The notes under the pieces: generated by a model
Databases searched by the model: none
Seen by the model: only the letters and a program-made list of their open reading frames with translations
What the model was told of the DNA's origin: nothing
Shown here: positions 36,959 to 46,971 of the stretch, piece after piece
Layout of the letters: every line of letters starts with the position of its first letter
Numbering within the stretch: position 1 is the first letter of the stretch
Made by a program: the position numbers and the translations under genes
DNA from: an uncultured Pelagibacteraceae bacterium
GTDB taxonomy: Bacteria; Pseudomonadota; Alphaproteobacteria; Pelagibacterales; AG-422-B15
Length of the DNA: 64,000 bases
Assembly: GCA_902518955.1 (NCBI GenBank)
Contig: CABYIR010000001.1
Coordinates: 1-64,000, forward strand
Direction: 5' to 3'

Positions 36959-37597
36959 TTAAAAATTAACGAATTCTTTTTCAAAATCCATTGAATAAAA
37001 TGGATTTCCACCAATAAAAGCTCCACCAACATTATCCAAAAACTGAAAACCATACTCCCTTAATACGTCTTCATCGGTTGATTTAAATCTATTAAGGTCA
37101 AATACGTAACTATAATCAACACAAATATCATCACACTCAGCATAATAAACTTGAAACTGATTAAAATCTGAAAATTTCCATACACATTCTTCGCTAAAGC
37201 CATACGAGGAACTTTCATAATCTTTATGCAATAAGAACTCTTGATTAATTTCATTATTACAAACACTAAAATTTTTCCTATAATCTAATTCATCTCCTGA
37301 TACTAAAACTGTAGTTGAAATAGTTTGAAGTCCACCAGATCCAGCAGATATTTGAACTGTATAACTGCCTTCGTAATTCATTGACTCGGAATATTCTAAT
37401 TCTTCAAATGACCCATCATCATTAATTTTCTCAAATACTTTTAATTCATAAGATCGATCAGAATTTGGAATTGGTAATTCAGCAATCATATAAAGATTTT
37501 TTATTGCGCCCGTAATTACTTGACCATATGAATTAATACTTGAAAACAAAAATACAGAACTAAGAAAAACTATAGATAATACAAATCGTTTTAACAT
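36959..37597 (-). CDS. Secreted protein of unknown function
   Basis: 212 residues with a signal peptide (LSIVFLSSVFLFSSINSYGQ). The mature part is acidic and rich in beta-strand-like alternation, and has four cysteines (CNNEINQ, ECVWKF, AECDDIC) that may form disulfides in the periplasm or outside. No family recognised. It lies alone between two minus-strand units, with a 38-base gap to the small membrane gene upstream. Confidence 0.6.
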   Translation of the reverse strand: MLKRFVLSIVFLSSVFLFSSINSYGQVITGAIKNLYMIAELPIPNSDRSYELKVFEKINDDGSFEELEYSESMNYEGSYTVQISAGSGGLQTISTTVLVSGDELDYRKNFSVCNNEINQEFLLHKDYESSSYGFSEECVWKFSDFNQFQVYYAECDDICVDYSYVFDLNRFKSTDEDVLREYGFQFLDNVGGAFIGGNPFYSMDFEKEFVNF

Positions 37598-37635
37598 TAA
37601 TATATCTTACAATTAGTCACTTTTTTTTACAACTT

Positions 37636-37749
37636 TTAAATAAATATGACTATAAAAATCATCCCAAGTACAATAATTATTGCTAATACTGGAAAGGTAA
37701 AGATACGATATAATATTGCTAATAATTGCTTAAAACTAATAGGATTCAT
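37636..37749 (-). CDS. Putative 37-residue membrane protein coupled to yajQ
   Basis: Begins MNPISFKQLLAILYRIFTFP and continues as a hydrophobic helix VLAIIIVLGMIFIVIFI. Its ATG shares one base with the yajQ stop codon (TAATG), so it is very probably translated after yajQ. It is not an artefact of a longer frame. Function unknown. Confidence 0.5.
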   Translation of the reverse strand: MNPISFKQLLAILYRIFTFPVLAIIIVLGMIFIVIFI

Positions 37750-38234
37750 TAATCTCTAAAATTAACATACTGAAGGGGTACAGAAAGATCGAGGTCTTTA
37801 ATAATTTGAATTGCCTCTTGTAAATTATCTCTTTTTGCACCAGAAACTCTTAACTCATTACCCTGAATTTTAACTTGTACCTTCATTTTTGATGACTTTA
37901 TCGTTGATATAATTTTTTTAGATATATCTTGATCAACGCCTTCAATTAAATCGAATGTTTGTCTGATGGTATTACCGGATGCAGACTCGGAACTTTTAAG
38001 TTTTATAAAGCGAGGATCAACTTTTCGCTTTATGATGTGTCCATTGAGAATATCAAGTACTTGTTTTGCTTTTAATTCATCTTCGGTAGTTAAAGTTATA
38101 ATTTTATCACTTCTTTCAATTTTTGAATTTGAGCCTTTAAAGTCATATCGTTGAGTGATCTCTTTCATTGAGTTTGAAATAGAATTATCTATTTCTTGTA
38201 AATCTAATTTACTGACAACATCAAAACTTGGCAT
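37749..38234 (-). CDS. yajQ: YajQ family nucleotide-binding protein
   Basis: 161-residue DUF520 protein. Begins MPSFDVVSKLDLQEIDN and carries KEITQRYDFKGSNSKIE, then VQVKIQGNELRVSGAKRDNL and an ending LPLQ-like (SVPLQYVNFRD), all standard. YajQ-type proteins have been reported to bind cyclic di-GMP in some bacteria and to affect phage transcription; the role here is open. One base separates it from the CoA-transferase gene upstream. Confidence 0.95.
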   Translation of the reverse strand: MPSFDVVSKLDLQEIDNSISNSMKEITQRYDFKGSNSKIERSDKIITLTTEDELKAKQVLDILNGHIIKRKVDPRFIKLKSSESASGNTIRQTFDLIEGVDQDISKKIISTIKSSKMKVQVKIQGNELRVSGAKRDNLQEAIQIIKDLDLSVPLQYVNFRD

Positions 38235-38235
38235 A

Positions 38236-39366
38236 TTAATTTATTATATTATCTTTTTTTAATTTAGAAATTTCATCATCTTTATATCCTAAATTTAATA
38301 AAATCTCATTATTATCTTCTCCAATTTTAGGAGCTTGTTTTGGTTCAGATGATTTTGTTTTTGAAAATCTAGGAGCAGGCGCTGGTTGAATGACATCATT
38401 TATAGTTAAGAAATTATTTCTTTTCTTCATATGATCATTCTCATGTGTTTCATCAATCGACAATACAGGAGAATAACAAACATCTGAATTGAGAAATATT
38501 TCATCCCATTCATCTCTCGTTTTTAAAGCGATCTTTTTTTGAATTTCATCTTTAAAGTTGTTCCAATTATTCATATCCATTTGATTATTAAATCTTTCAT
38601 CCAAATCTAATTTATCAACTAGTATTGAATAAAATTGAGGCTCAAGTGATCCAAATGAAACAAATTTATCGTCTTTAGTTTTATAGGTTTGATAGAAATG
38701 TGCTCCACCGTCAAATATATTTGAACCTCTTGCAGCCACATTCCAAATGTTGCTTTGGCTCAGAGAATAAAACATAGACATTAAAGACGAAACACCATCA
38801 ATCATTGCAGCATCAACGACCTGTCCTTTTCCTGTTTTATTTACAGAGAGCATTGCAGAACAGACGCCAAATGCCAAAAACATCGAGCCACCAGCATAAT
38901 CACCTATTAGATTTAGGGGAATTGAGGGTTTGTCACCACTCATTGAATACAGGGCGCCAGCTAAAGCAATGTAATTAATATCATGGCCAGCATTTTTTGC
39001 TAAAGGTCCATCTTGTCCCCAACCTGTAATTCTACCATATACAAGTTTCTCATTTACTCTTAAGCACTCATCTGGTCCTAAACCTAATTTTTCCATAACA
39101 CCAGGTCTATACCCTTCAATCAATGCATCAGTATTCTTAATTAATTTAAAAAAGATTTCTTTTGACTGGTCTTCTTTCAGATTAAGACAAATTGATTTTT
39201 TATTTCGACCTGTAATATCAAATTTTTGAGGGGTCGGTGGCAAAGTAGTTTTCATCCTATCAATGCGAATAACTTCAGCACCTAGGTCAGCTAACAGCAT
39301 TCCACATAAAGGCCCAGGACCTATACCGGAAAGTTCAATAATTTTATACCCACTAAGCGCACCCAT
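38236..39366 (-). CDS. CaiB/BaiF CoA-transferase family (AMACR-like)
   Basis: 376-residue family III CoA-transferase, closest in feel to alpha-methylacyl-CoA racemase. IELSGIGPGPLCGMLLADLG and VIRIDR open the protein; catalytic Asp lies in GHDINYIALAGALY, followed by GDYAGGSMFLAFG. The family includes racemases and CoA-transferases that cannot be told apart here. Downstream of mfd by 14 bases. Confidence 0.87.
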   Translation of the reverse strand: MGALSGYKIIELSGIGPGPLCGMLLADLGAEVIRIDRMKTTLPPTPQKFDITGRNKKSICLNLKEDQSKEIFFKLIKNTDALIEGYRPGVMEKLGLGPDECLRVNEKLVYGRITGWGQDGPLAKNAGHDINYIALAGALYSMSGDKPSIPLNLIGDYAGGSMFLAFGVCSAMLSVNKTGKGQVVDAAMIDGVSSLMSMFYSLSQSNIWNVAARGSNIFDGGAHFYQTYKTKDDKFVSFGSLEPQFYSILVDKLDLDERFNNQMDMNNWNNFKDEIQKKIALKTRDEWDEIFLNSDVCYSPVLSIDETHENDHMKKRNNFLTINDVIQPAPAPRFSKTKSSEPKQAPKIGEDNNEILLNLGYKDDEISKLKKDNIIN

Positions 39367-39380
39367 AGAATAATATTAAT

Positions 39381-41750
39381 CTATAATTCCTCTAATTCAC
39401 CAATAAAATCTGTAATTTCTCTAATGTTATTTGCCTTATCGATAGAGAAAAACTTATAAACAACAGATTCATCCTGTCTCATTTTGATTTTGTCTCCTTT
39501 GCGTGCAATCAATGAGATTAGTTCAGGTATTTTATCAAACCTGTTTTTTCTAAATTTAATAACAGCACCCTTTTGACCCATTTCGATTTTTTCAATATTG
39601 AGACACTTGCATGATATACGAAGATTTGTGATCTCTAATAAATGTTCTATTGATTGAGGTAATTTACCATATTGATTTTTTATATCATCAGATATGAAAC
39701 TTAATTCGCTCTTATCCAATGCATATGCAAGTTTTTTATAATAATGCAATCTACTATTTAAATTTGGCATATACTTTTCAGGTATTAAAACAGTTAAACC
39801 CAAATTTATTTGAGGTGACCATTCAGAGTCATTTGATAAGGAATCTTCATTTTTAAGATCACTAATTTTTTCTCTTAAAAGTCGATGATATAATTCCAAA
39901 CCAATTTCTCTTATATGACCTGATTGCTCATCACCGATTATATTTCCTGATCCTCGTAAATCTAAATCATGACTTGCAAGTTGAAATCCTGATCCAAGAC
40001 TATTCAATCTTTTTAACAGATCCAGTCTCTTTGAGGCATTATCAGTGATTAATTCAAGATCGGGAACTGTATAATAACAAAAAGCTTCCGTATTTGATCG
40101 CCCTACTCTACCTCTTAATTGATGTAATTGAGATGTTCCAAATTTATCTGCTTTAATAATTATGATTGTGTTTGCCGTTGAAATATCAAGACCAGACTCG
40201 ATTATTGAAGTAGATAATAAAACTGAAAATTCATTATTATAGAATTCCATCATTACATCTTCCAAGTCTTCAGCTTTCATCTGCCCATTAGCAATTTTAT
40301 ATTTTACACCTGAACAATATGATTTAAGAAAATCCTCAACCTCGGCAATATCTGATATTCTTGGGCAAACAATGAATATTTGACCTTCTCTCTCTATTTC
40401 TTTTTTAATCGCATCACTTATAACCGACGAGTCAAAATTCATAACATCTGTAATGATGTCTTTACGATTTACAGGAGAAGTTGAAATGATTGATAATTCT
40501 CGTAATCCAACAAGGGACATTTCAAGAGTTCGCGGTATAGGCGTTGCTGTCAATGAAAGAACATGAATATCTGATTTAATCTTTTTGATTTTTTCTTTCT
40601 GAGTTACACCAAAATGTTGCTCTTCATCAAGAATAAGCATGCCCAAGTTGTTAAATTTTATTTTTTCACTCAATAAAGCATGGGTTCCAATAATAATATC
40701 TACTTCTCCATTATTAACATCTTCAATAATATTTTTTGCATCTTTTGATTTAACGAGGCGAGATATTTGACGAATTTTTATTGGAGTATTTTCAAATCTT
40801 TTTGTAAACGTTTCAAAATGCTGTCTGCATAATAAAGTTGTTGGCACCAATATAGCGACTTGATAGCCGCTCAATGCAACATTAAAAGCAGCTCTCACAG
40901 CGACCTCTGTCTTTCCGTATCCCACATCACCACAAATAAGGCGATCCATAGGTACTCCTCTATTTAAGTCATGAAGAATATCTGAAATGGATCTATTTTG
41001 ATCTTCTGTCTCATCGTGTTCAAATTCATTTACAAAATTTGAATAATAAGGTTCCTGTGTCTTGAATTTTTTTGCTGAACGCAGTTCACGTTCTGCTGCA
41101 GTTTGAATTAAAGTGCCGGCAATATCTTTAATTTTGTTTTTAGCGTTTGCTTTTCTTAATTGCCAACTTGAAGCACCCAAACGATCCAATTCGACGATTA
41201 AACTACCTCCATATTTACTAAGCAGTTCAATATTTTCTACAGGAATAAATAACTTATCACTATTTTGATATCTAATCTCAATACAATCATGGTCTGAATC
41301 AAGAATATTGAGAGTTTTCAAACCTTGAAATTGACCAATACCATGATCGACGTGAACAATAAGATCATCAATATCAAATGAACTGATATCTGTTAAAAAA
41401 GTATTTGCTGAAATTTCTCTTTTTCGTTTATTAAAATTTTTTTCATCATGTGGCTTAACAATCACTCTATTTAATGAGTCCTTATTATGCTTAGTTTTAA
41501 GGTCAAACGTGCTTATAGACTCAATGGTATCACCAAATATACTTAACCTAATGGGCTCTTTAAACTCAGATGGAAATATATCAATAATATCTCCCTTTAC
41601 AGAGAATTCTCCAAGATGATTAACTGTACTAACGCGGGCATATCCGATTTCTGATAAGAAATTGATGTAACTTTCATATTTAAAATGACCATCACTTTCT
41701 AAGATAAGATTATTTTCTACTACGATATTTTTTTTTGCGATACTATTCAT
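39381..41750 (-). CDS. mfd: Shortened transcription-repair coupling factor Mfd
   Basis: 789 residues against about 1,150 in typical Mfd. It starts within the UvrB-homology domain 2 (FLSEIGYARVSTVNHLGEFS, GDIIDIFPSEFKEPIRLSIF), skips the rest of the UvrB-like module and domain 3, and goes after about 110 residues into the RNA polymerase-interacting domain (DDLIVHVDHGIGQFQG). Both translocase lobes (Walker A CGDVGYGKTE; LILDEEQHFG; LTATPIPRTL) and the C-terminal regulatory domain follow. ATG 41750 overlaps the sdhE stop by 8 bases; a TTG at 41765 is less likely. No frameshift or upstream remnant could be seen. Confidence 0.92.
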   Translation of the reverse strand: MNSIAKKNIVVENNLILESDGHFKYESYINFLSEIGYARVSTVNHLGEFSVKGDIIDIFPSEFKEPIRLSIFGDTIESISTFDLKTKHNKDSLNRVIVKPHDEKNFNKRKREISANTFLTDISSFDIDDLIVHVDHGIGQFQGLKTLNILDSDHDCIEIRYQNSDKLFIPVENIELLSKYGGSLIVELDRLGASSWQLRKANAKNKIKDIAGTLIQTAAERELRSAKKFKTQEPYYSNFVNEFEHDETEDQNRSISDILHDLNRGVPMDRLICGDVGYGKTEVAVRAAFNVALSGYQVAILVPTTLLCRQHFETFTKRFENTPIKIRQISRLVKSKDAKNIIEDVNNGEVDIIIGTHALLSEKIKFNNLGMLILDEEQHFGVTQKEKIKKIKSDIHVLSLTATPIPRTLEMSLVGLRELSIISTSPVNRKDIITDVMNFDSSVISDAIKKEIEREGQIFIVCPRISDIAEVEDFLKSYCSGVKYKIANGQMKAEDLEDVMMEFYNNEFSVLLSTSIIESGLDISTANTIIIIKADKFGTSQLHQLRGRVGRSNTEAFCYYTVPDLELITDNASKRLDLLKRLNSLGSGFQLASHDLDLRGSGNIIGDEQSGHIREIGLELYHRLLREKISDLKNEDSLSNDSEWSPQINLGLTVLIPEKYMPNLNSRLHYYKKLAYALDKSELSFISDDIKNQYGKLPQSIEHLLEITNLRISCKCLNIEKIEMGQKGAVIKFRKNRFDKIPELISLIARKGDKIKMRQDESVVYKFFSIDKANNIREITDFIGELEEL

Positions 41751-42009
41751 TAATAGTATTTGCAAAATCGATAAGAAGTTTAGTGACTCTATTATCTATA
41801 TTCTCTGGTATAGGAGTTTTTTTTAATATGATTTTATAAATATGATCATCATCTTGATCTAATAAAATATCTAACAATGATAGTTCATGGTCATCGAATA
41901 ATTGAATAAATTTATCAGCAAAGCTGCCCATTAAGATATCCATTTCCTTAGTGCCTCTATGTGAAGCTTTATAAAGAAGTTTTTTTCTAAATATTTCTAT
42001 ATTTTCCAT
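41743..42009 (-). CDS. sdhE: FAD assembly factor SdhE
   Basis: 88-residue helical protein that aids covalent flavinylation of succinate dehydrogenase. The hallmark RGTKEMDILMGSFAD corresponds to the conserved RGxxExD motif. It precedes mfd with an 8-base overlap and is divergent from recG with 29 bases between, the conserved alphaproteobacterial arrangement. Confidence 0.9.
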   Translation of the reverse strand: MENIEIFRKKLLYKASHRGTKEMDILMGSFADKFIQLFDDHELSLLDILLDQDDDHIYKIILKKTPIPENIDNRVTKLLIDFANTINE

Positions 42010-42038
42010 GATATTCTATTAATTTATTAACTACTTAT

Positions 42039-44096
42039 ATGAGACCCAAAATTCTATACAACCTATTTTCTAATATTATTACGATAAAAGGAATAGGTCC
42101 AAAATACGCAAAACTAATAGAAAGATTGTGCGGTAGATATTTAATAGATCTACTATTCCATCGTCCAGTAGCTATCATTGATAGAAGAAATAGCCCTAAA
42201 ATTGCTAATCTCAAGAGTGGAGAAATCGCAACAATAATAGTGACAATTGAAAAACACATACCAGCATTTAATAAAAGAATGCCTTACCGAGTCATATGTT
42301 CTGATGAAACTGGAATTATGTCCTTAGTATATTTCAATATACGAGGTCCCTATTTAAGGCAGATGCTGTCTATTGGAAGTCAAAAAGTAATAAGTGGAAA
42401 AATTGAGGAATATAAAGATAGTTTTCAAATTACCCATCCACATCATATAGCGAGCTTAGAGGACATAGACTCTGTCAAAACAATTGAAACTATTTACCCA
42501 TTAACATCTGGATTAACATCAAAATCACTCAGGAAAGCAATTAATACGACCTTATCTCAAACAAGCAGTCTACCTGAATGGCTTGATGATAAATTAATGA
42601 CAGATAGGAATTGGCATCCCTGGAAAAAAAGTCTTGATGAACTTCATAACCCTAGTGAAGCCCTTGAGATAAATCAGAGTCCATATCTAGAACGATTAGC
42701 TTTTGATGAACTTTTATCACACCAACTTACAATCAGATTGATTAAACAAAAAATTAACAAAATTAAAGGAAATGTTCTTAAGCCATCTAATAAATTAATA
42801 AATGAATTAAAATCTATTCTTGAGTTTGAATTGACTAAAGATCAAGTAAAAACGATTAAAGAAATTTCAGACGACCTCTCGTCTCCTACTAAAATGCTTC
42901 GACTTATTCAGGGTGATGTGGGTAGTGGTAAAACAATTGTTTCACTATTTTCAATTTTACAAGTTTCTGAAAATGGTAAGAAATCAATTTTTATGGCTCC
43001 TACTGAATTACTTGCTGAGCAACACTTCAATACAATAAATCAGTACGCATCGAAGATGGATCTTAATTGTTCATTGATTACATCATCAACAAGAAAAGAG
43101 CATAATTTTGATGCTGATATATTGATTGGAACTCATGCTCTTTTTCAGGAAAAAGTAGAAATAGATAATGTTGGCCTCATTGTAATTGACGAACAACATA
43201 AATTTGGAGTTCATCAAAGAATTATGTTGAGTGAAAAAGTAGGAAATGAGTGTGACATTTTATTAATGACTGCAACCCCCATTCCAAGAACGTTAGAACT
43301 AGCATCCTATGGAGATATGGATATATCAAAAATTAAGAGCAAGCCAACTCATAGAAAAGATATCGTGACAAAATCAGTTAATATTAACAAAATAGATCAA
43401 TTAAAGTCAGCATTGTTAAAGAAAATCAAAGGTGGTGAAAAAATTTACTGGGTTTGCCCTTTAGTAGACGACTCAGACAAATTGGAATTGCAATCAGTAA
43501 AAAATAGATTGAAGGATTTATCAAATTACTATTCAAGTCAAGACGTGGGTATGGTGCATGGTAAAATGAAACAAGAAGAAAAAAATGATATCATGTCCAA
43601 GTTTAAAGATGGAGATATTAAAATATTAATTGCTACATCGGTCATTGAAGTTGGAATAGATGATCCTGATGCAACATTAATGGTTATTGAAAATGCAGAA
43701 CGATTTGGATTATCTCAGTTACATCAATTAAGAGGACGTGTTGGAAGAGGTAAAAAACAATCAAGTTGCATATTACTGTTCAGCAGTCCATTAAGTGAAA
43801 CAGCAAAAAAAAGACTTAAAATCATGAAAGAAACAAATGATGGATTTAAAATTGCAGAAGAAGATCTTGATATAAGAGGCGCAGGTGAAATCTTAGGTGC
43901 AAGACAAAGTGGATTGCCTGAATTTAAATTATCAAATTTAGATGCACATAAAGATTTACTAAAATTAGCAAGATCAGAAGCCGTATCAATTATTGAAAAC
44001 GATCCTAATTTAAGGTCTGACAAAGGAAAATCTCTTCGAATATTATTACATTTATTTAAAAATGAAGTGGCAATTGATTATTTAAAATCTGGATGA
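42039..44096 (+). CDS. recG: ATP-dependent DNA helicase RecG
   Basis: 685-residue fork-reversal helicase. The OB-fold wedge domain lies in the first about 150 residues (IKGIGPKYAKLIERL opening). Walker A is QGDVGSGKTIVS, motif II DEQHKFGVHQ, then LLMTATPIPRTL, VHGKMKQEEK and the Q-L-H-QLRGRVGRGK motif VI. C-terminal TRG motif region follows. Length is normal. Converges with the DUF502 gene directly. Confidence 0.97.
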   Translation: MRPKILYNLFSNIITIKGIGPKYAKLIERLCGRYLIDLLFHRPVAIIDRRNSPKIANLKSGEIATIIVTIEKHIPAFNKRMPYRVICSDETGIMSLVYFNIRGPYLRQMLSIGSQKVISGKIEEYKDSFQITHPHHIASLEDIDSVKTIETIYPLTSGLTSKSLRKAINTTLSQTSSLPEWLDDKLMTDRNWHPWKKSLDELHNPSEALEINQSPYLERLAFDELLSHQLTIRLIKQKINKIKGNVLKPSNKLINELKSILEFELTKDQVKTIKEISDDLSSPTKMLRLIQGDVGSGKTIVSLFSILQVSENGKKSIFMAPTELLAEQHFNTINQYASKMDLNCSLITSSTRKEHNFDADILIGTHALFQEKVEIDNVGLIVIDEQHKFGVHQRIMLSEKVGNECDILLMTATPIPRTLELASYGDMDISKIKSKPTHRKDIVTKSVNINKIDQLKSALLKKIKGGEKIYWVCPLVDDSDKLELQSVKNRLKDLSNYYSSQDVGMVHGKMKQEEKNDIMSKFKDGDIKILIATSVIEVGIDDPDATLMVIENAERFGLSQLHQLRGRVGRGKKQSSCILLFSSPLSETAKKRLKIMKETNDGFKIAEEDLDIRGAGEILGARQSGLPEFKLSNLDAHKDLLKLARSEAVSIIENDPNLRSDKGKSLRILLHLFKNEVAIDYLKSG

Positions 44097-44696
44097 TTAT
44101 TCATTAGGGATGACTAGACCGGCAGATACAACAAGTTTAATCGCATCTTCTACAGACATATCAAGTTCAATCACATCTTCTATGGGAAATAGTAATAGAA
44201 ACCCCGAAGTCGGATTTGGAGTTGTTGGCACGAAAACATTAACCATCTCTTTATTGGTCTTTGTTTTTATTTCACCCTTCGTGCTTCCCGTCATAAAGCC
44301 AATGGCATGAACTCCTTTTCTTGGATATTCTATTAAAACTACCTTCTGATAAGCGGCATCTGCATTTGAAAAAGTTTCAGTTATTTGTTTGATTGCCTTA
44401 TATACATTCCCAGCAAAAGGGATTCTTGTGATTAGATTATCAAAATAATTTAATAACGATCTTCCAAATAATGTTGAAAAAATTGCACCTAAAAAGATAA
44501 AGGTCAAAAATGCAATTAATAATTCTAATCCTGGAATTTTATATCCAATAAATTCAGGTAATAAATTATTAGGGTTAAACCGATCAGGAACAAGACCAGA
44601 AATAAACTCAACAATAAAAATAGTGATATAGATTGTTGCCCCGATTGGAGCCGAAACAAGTAAACCAGTAAAAAAATATCGTTTAATAAATGACAT
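44097..44696 (-). CDS. DUF502 family membrane protein
   Basis: 199 residues with two N-terminal helices (FFTGLLVSAPIGATIYITIF and about 60-80) and a soluble C-terminal portion. Family-typical segments are RIPFAGNVYKAIKQITETF, VVLIEYPRKGVHAIGFMTG and VFVPTTPNPTSGFLLLFP. Function unknown. It faces recG; the stop codons are adjacent. Confidence 0.93.
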   Translation of the reverse strand: MSFIKRYFFTGLLVSAPIGATIYITIFIVEFISGLVPDRFNPNNLLPEFIGYKIPGLELLIAFLTFIFLGAIFSTLFGRSLLNYFDNLITRIPFAGNVYKAIKQITETFSNADAAYQKVVLIEYPRKGVHAIGFMTGSTKGEIKTKTNKEMVNVFVPTTPNPTSGFLLLFPIEDVIELDMSVEDAIKLVVSAGLVIPNE

Positions 44697-44765
44697 TAAA
44701 TGTAATTATTACTTTTCAAAATTAATTTAAAGAATACCATAAAAAAATCTTATTTATAATTATTT

Positions 44766-46271
44766 ATGCCTATTTTCAAAGAATATATCGATTTTGATGC
44801 TGTAGGAATTGCTGAGTTGATAAAATCTAAAAAGATTCAAGCTATAGATGCCTTGGATACAGCCATTGATTTAATTGAACAGTTAGACCCAAAATTAAAC
44901 TTCATGCACCAAAAGACCTATCATTATGCTATGGAGTCTCTGAATCGAAATAAGGATTTAAATGGTCCTTTTGCCGGTGTACCTATGCTGATGAAGGATA
45001 TGGATAGTGCTTTATATAGCGTTCCAATGATGCAAGGGAGTAATTATCTAAAAAATATTCCAATGAAATTTAATAATAGCTTATCGAAGAAATTCACTAA
45101 TTCAGGAACACTCATTTGTGGAAAATCTGCGACTCCTGAATTTGGCTTAATGATTACAACAGAACCTAAAGCTTTTAAACCGACTCGCAACCCATGGGAT
45201 ACAGAACGATCCACAGGTGGTTCAAGTGGTGGCGCTGGATCAGCAGTGGCATCTAGAGCAGTACCTATTGCGCATGCGAGTGATGGAGGTGGCTCTATTA
45301 GAATACCGGCAGCTACGTGTGGTACAGTAGGTTTAAAACCTACTCGAGGAAGAATATCATTTTCTCCATCTCATGGAGATAAATGGGGAGGACTTACACA
45401 TTCTGGAATTCTATCTCGAACTGTACGAGATACTGCATATATGTATAATGAATTATTTAGCTCAGAAATTGGCGATCCCTATTCTGTGCATTATGAAAAA
45501 GGTAGCTTAATAAATTCATTGAATGCTAATAAAAAATATAAAATTGGCTTCAATACTGAGTCAAGACTTCCAATAACAATAACATCTGATGCAAAAAATG
45601 CTGTTATGCATAATGCAAAACTATGTGAAAGCATTGGTCATAATGTTGAGGAGTGTAATATTGATTATGATGGTTTGTTATTATCAAGAGCATTTGCAAT
45701 TATAATTTCATCTCATGTATCTCAGATGTTTAATGAACTTAAGGATCTTGTTGGAAGATCTTTTAAAAAAAGTGAAGTTGAAACTGCTTCAAGAGCACTT
45801 AATTATCTTGGAAAAAGCTTTAGAGGTAAAGATTATGCATGGGCTCGTTATACTATTCAAAAAATATCAAGAGATGTAATGCAACAAACAAATGATTATG
45901 ATGCTGTAATTTTACCAATTATATCACAATCAGCACCATTGCTTGGTGAACTGAGGCCAAAAAAAATTAATAATATTCAAAATGAGATTCTAATGGCTTT
46001 AAGATTAGGATTTTTGTTTAGAATACCATTTATACGTGATCCTTTTTTAAATAAAAATATAATCGAAAATTATTGGTACTCTCCTGATGCAGTACTTCAA
46101 AATGTTACAGGTCAACCTTCTATATCATTGCCTACATTTTATACTAATAATAATCTTCCTTTGGGCGTGCAGTTTGCAGGTCGATACGCAGAAGAATCAG
46201 TTTTAATTGATTTAGCTTCCCAATTGGAACAAGCAAATCCTTGGATCGATAAGAAACCTTCTATTTCTTAA
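44766..46271 (+). CDS. Amidase signature family hydrolase
   Basis: 501 residues. Ser-cisSer-Lys triad positions: Lys in PMLMKDMDSAL, the glycine/serine-rich signature STGGSSGGAGSAVASRA with the cis-Ser, and nucleophile Ser in SDGGGSIRIPAA. Substrate is undefined; not GatA, since the neighbours gatB and gatC are missing and the C-terminal region differs. The final 11 bases overlap the convergent membrane gene. Confidence 0.9.
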   Translation: MPIFKEYIDFDAVGIAELIKSKKIQAIDALDTAIDLIEQLDPKLNFMHQKTYHYAMESLNRNKDLNGPFAGVPMLMKDMDSALYSVPMMQGSNYLKNIPMKFNNSLSKKFTNSGTLICGKSATPEFGLMITTEPKAFKPTRNPWDTERSTGGSSGGAGSAVASRAVPIAHASDGGGSIRIPAATCGTVGLKPTRGRISFSPSHGDKWGGLTHSGILSRTVRDTAYMYNELFSSEIGDPYSVHYEKGSLINSLNANKKYKIGFNTESRLPITITSDAKNAVMHNAKLCESIGHNVEECNIDYDGLLLSRAFAIIISSHVSQMFNELKDLVGRSFKKSEVETASRALNYLGKSFRGKDYAWARYTIQKISRDVMQQTNDYDAVILPIISQSAPLLGELRPKKINNIQNEILMALRLGFLFRIPFIRDPFLNKNIIENYWYSPDAVLQNVTGQPSISLPTFYTNNNLPLGVQFAGRYAEESVLIDLASQLEQANPWIDKKPSIS

Positions 46272-46971
46272 GTAAAGATAATTGATAAAACCCATAAGTG
46301 AAAACAAAGAAACTTACAAAAGAAATCAGAGTAATAACCTTTTGAGCGATTACGGATATGACCATTCTATTGTAAGAAACTGATTCTTTAAATAATTCAA
46401 GATTCTCTCTTGGGCTCACATCAGGAGGATCTGAAGTTTCAAAAAAAGCATATATCGTAATTGATAAGAGAAACAATACTGAAGCTACTGTGTATTTATT
46501 GCTTACTGGACTAAAGAAAAAAGCAAGGGTGAGAAAAACCATCGCAGGCACCATCGATCTAAAACCGACGATTACAAAAAATACATGTTCATGGAAATAT
46601 AAATCTGCAGGAGTTAGTCCAACACCAAGAAATGATAAACCAGATAACATTGCTATGTAAGATCCAATGGTTGCACAGACATATGAAATCTTATTATCCT
46701 TAAAAAGTCTTGGAACTAAAATAAACGATAGACACGCAAAACCCATCATTACAAGAGTTGAGTTAAATAAAAAACACGAAAGAAAGTTTTGTTCGCCGCT
46801 TACAGTTTCATAAACACCTAGATCACTAAAGAAATTTTCACTAAATGAATAAGATGTTAGAGTTGGGTCATATAATGAGCCACCTGGAAATAAATATATA
46901 GCTATAGTATTTACAATTACAAAGTAAATCACCATGATCCGAATTGGATATACTGTTAAATTATTGATCAT
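46261..46971 (-). CDS. DUF998-like membrane protein A
   Basis: 236 residues with about six membrane helices. A conserved-looking loop FPGGSLYDPTLTSYSFSENF follows helix 1, and LGVGLTPADLYFHEHVFF lies between helices 3 and 4. The paralogue upstream shares both. DUF998 is the best guess; function is unknown. Overlaps the paralogue by 11 bases, so the two form an operon, probably as a heteromer. Confidence 0.7.
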   Translation of the reverse strand: MINNLTVYPIRIMVIYFVIVNTIAIYLFPGGSLYDPTLTSYSFSENFFSDLGVYETVSGEQNFLSCFLFNSTLVMMGFACLSFILVPRLFKDNKISYVCATIGSYIAMLSGLSFLGVGLTPADLYFHEHVFFVIVGFRSMVPAMVFLTLAFFFSPVSNKYTVASVLFLLSITIYAFFETSDPPDVSPRENLELFKESVSYNRMVISVIAQKVITLISFVSFFVFTYGFYQLSLLKK

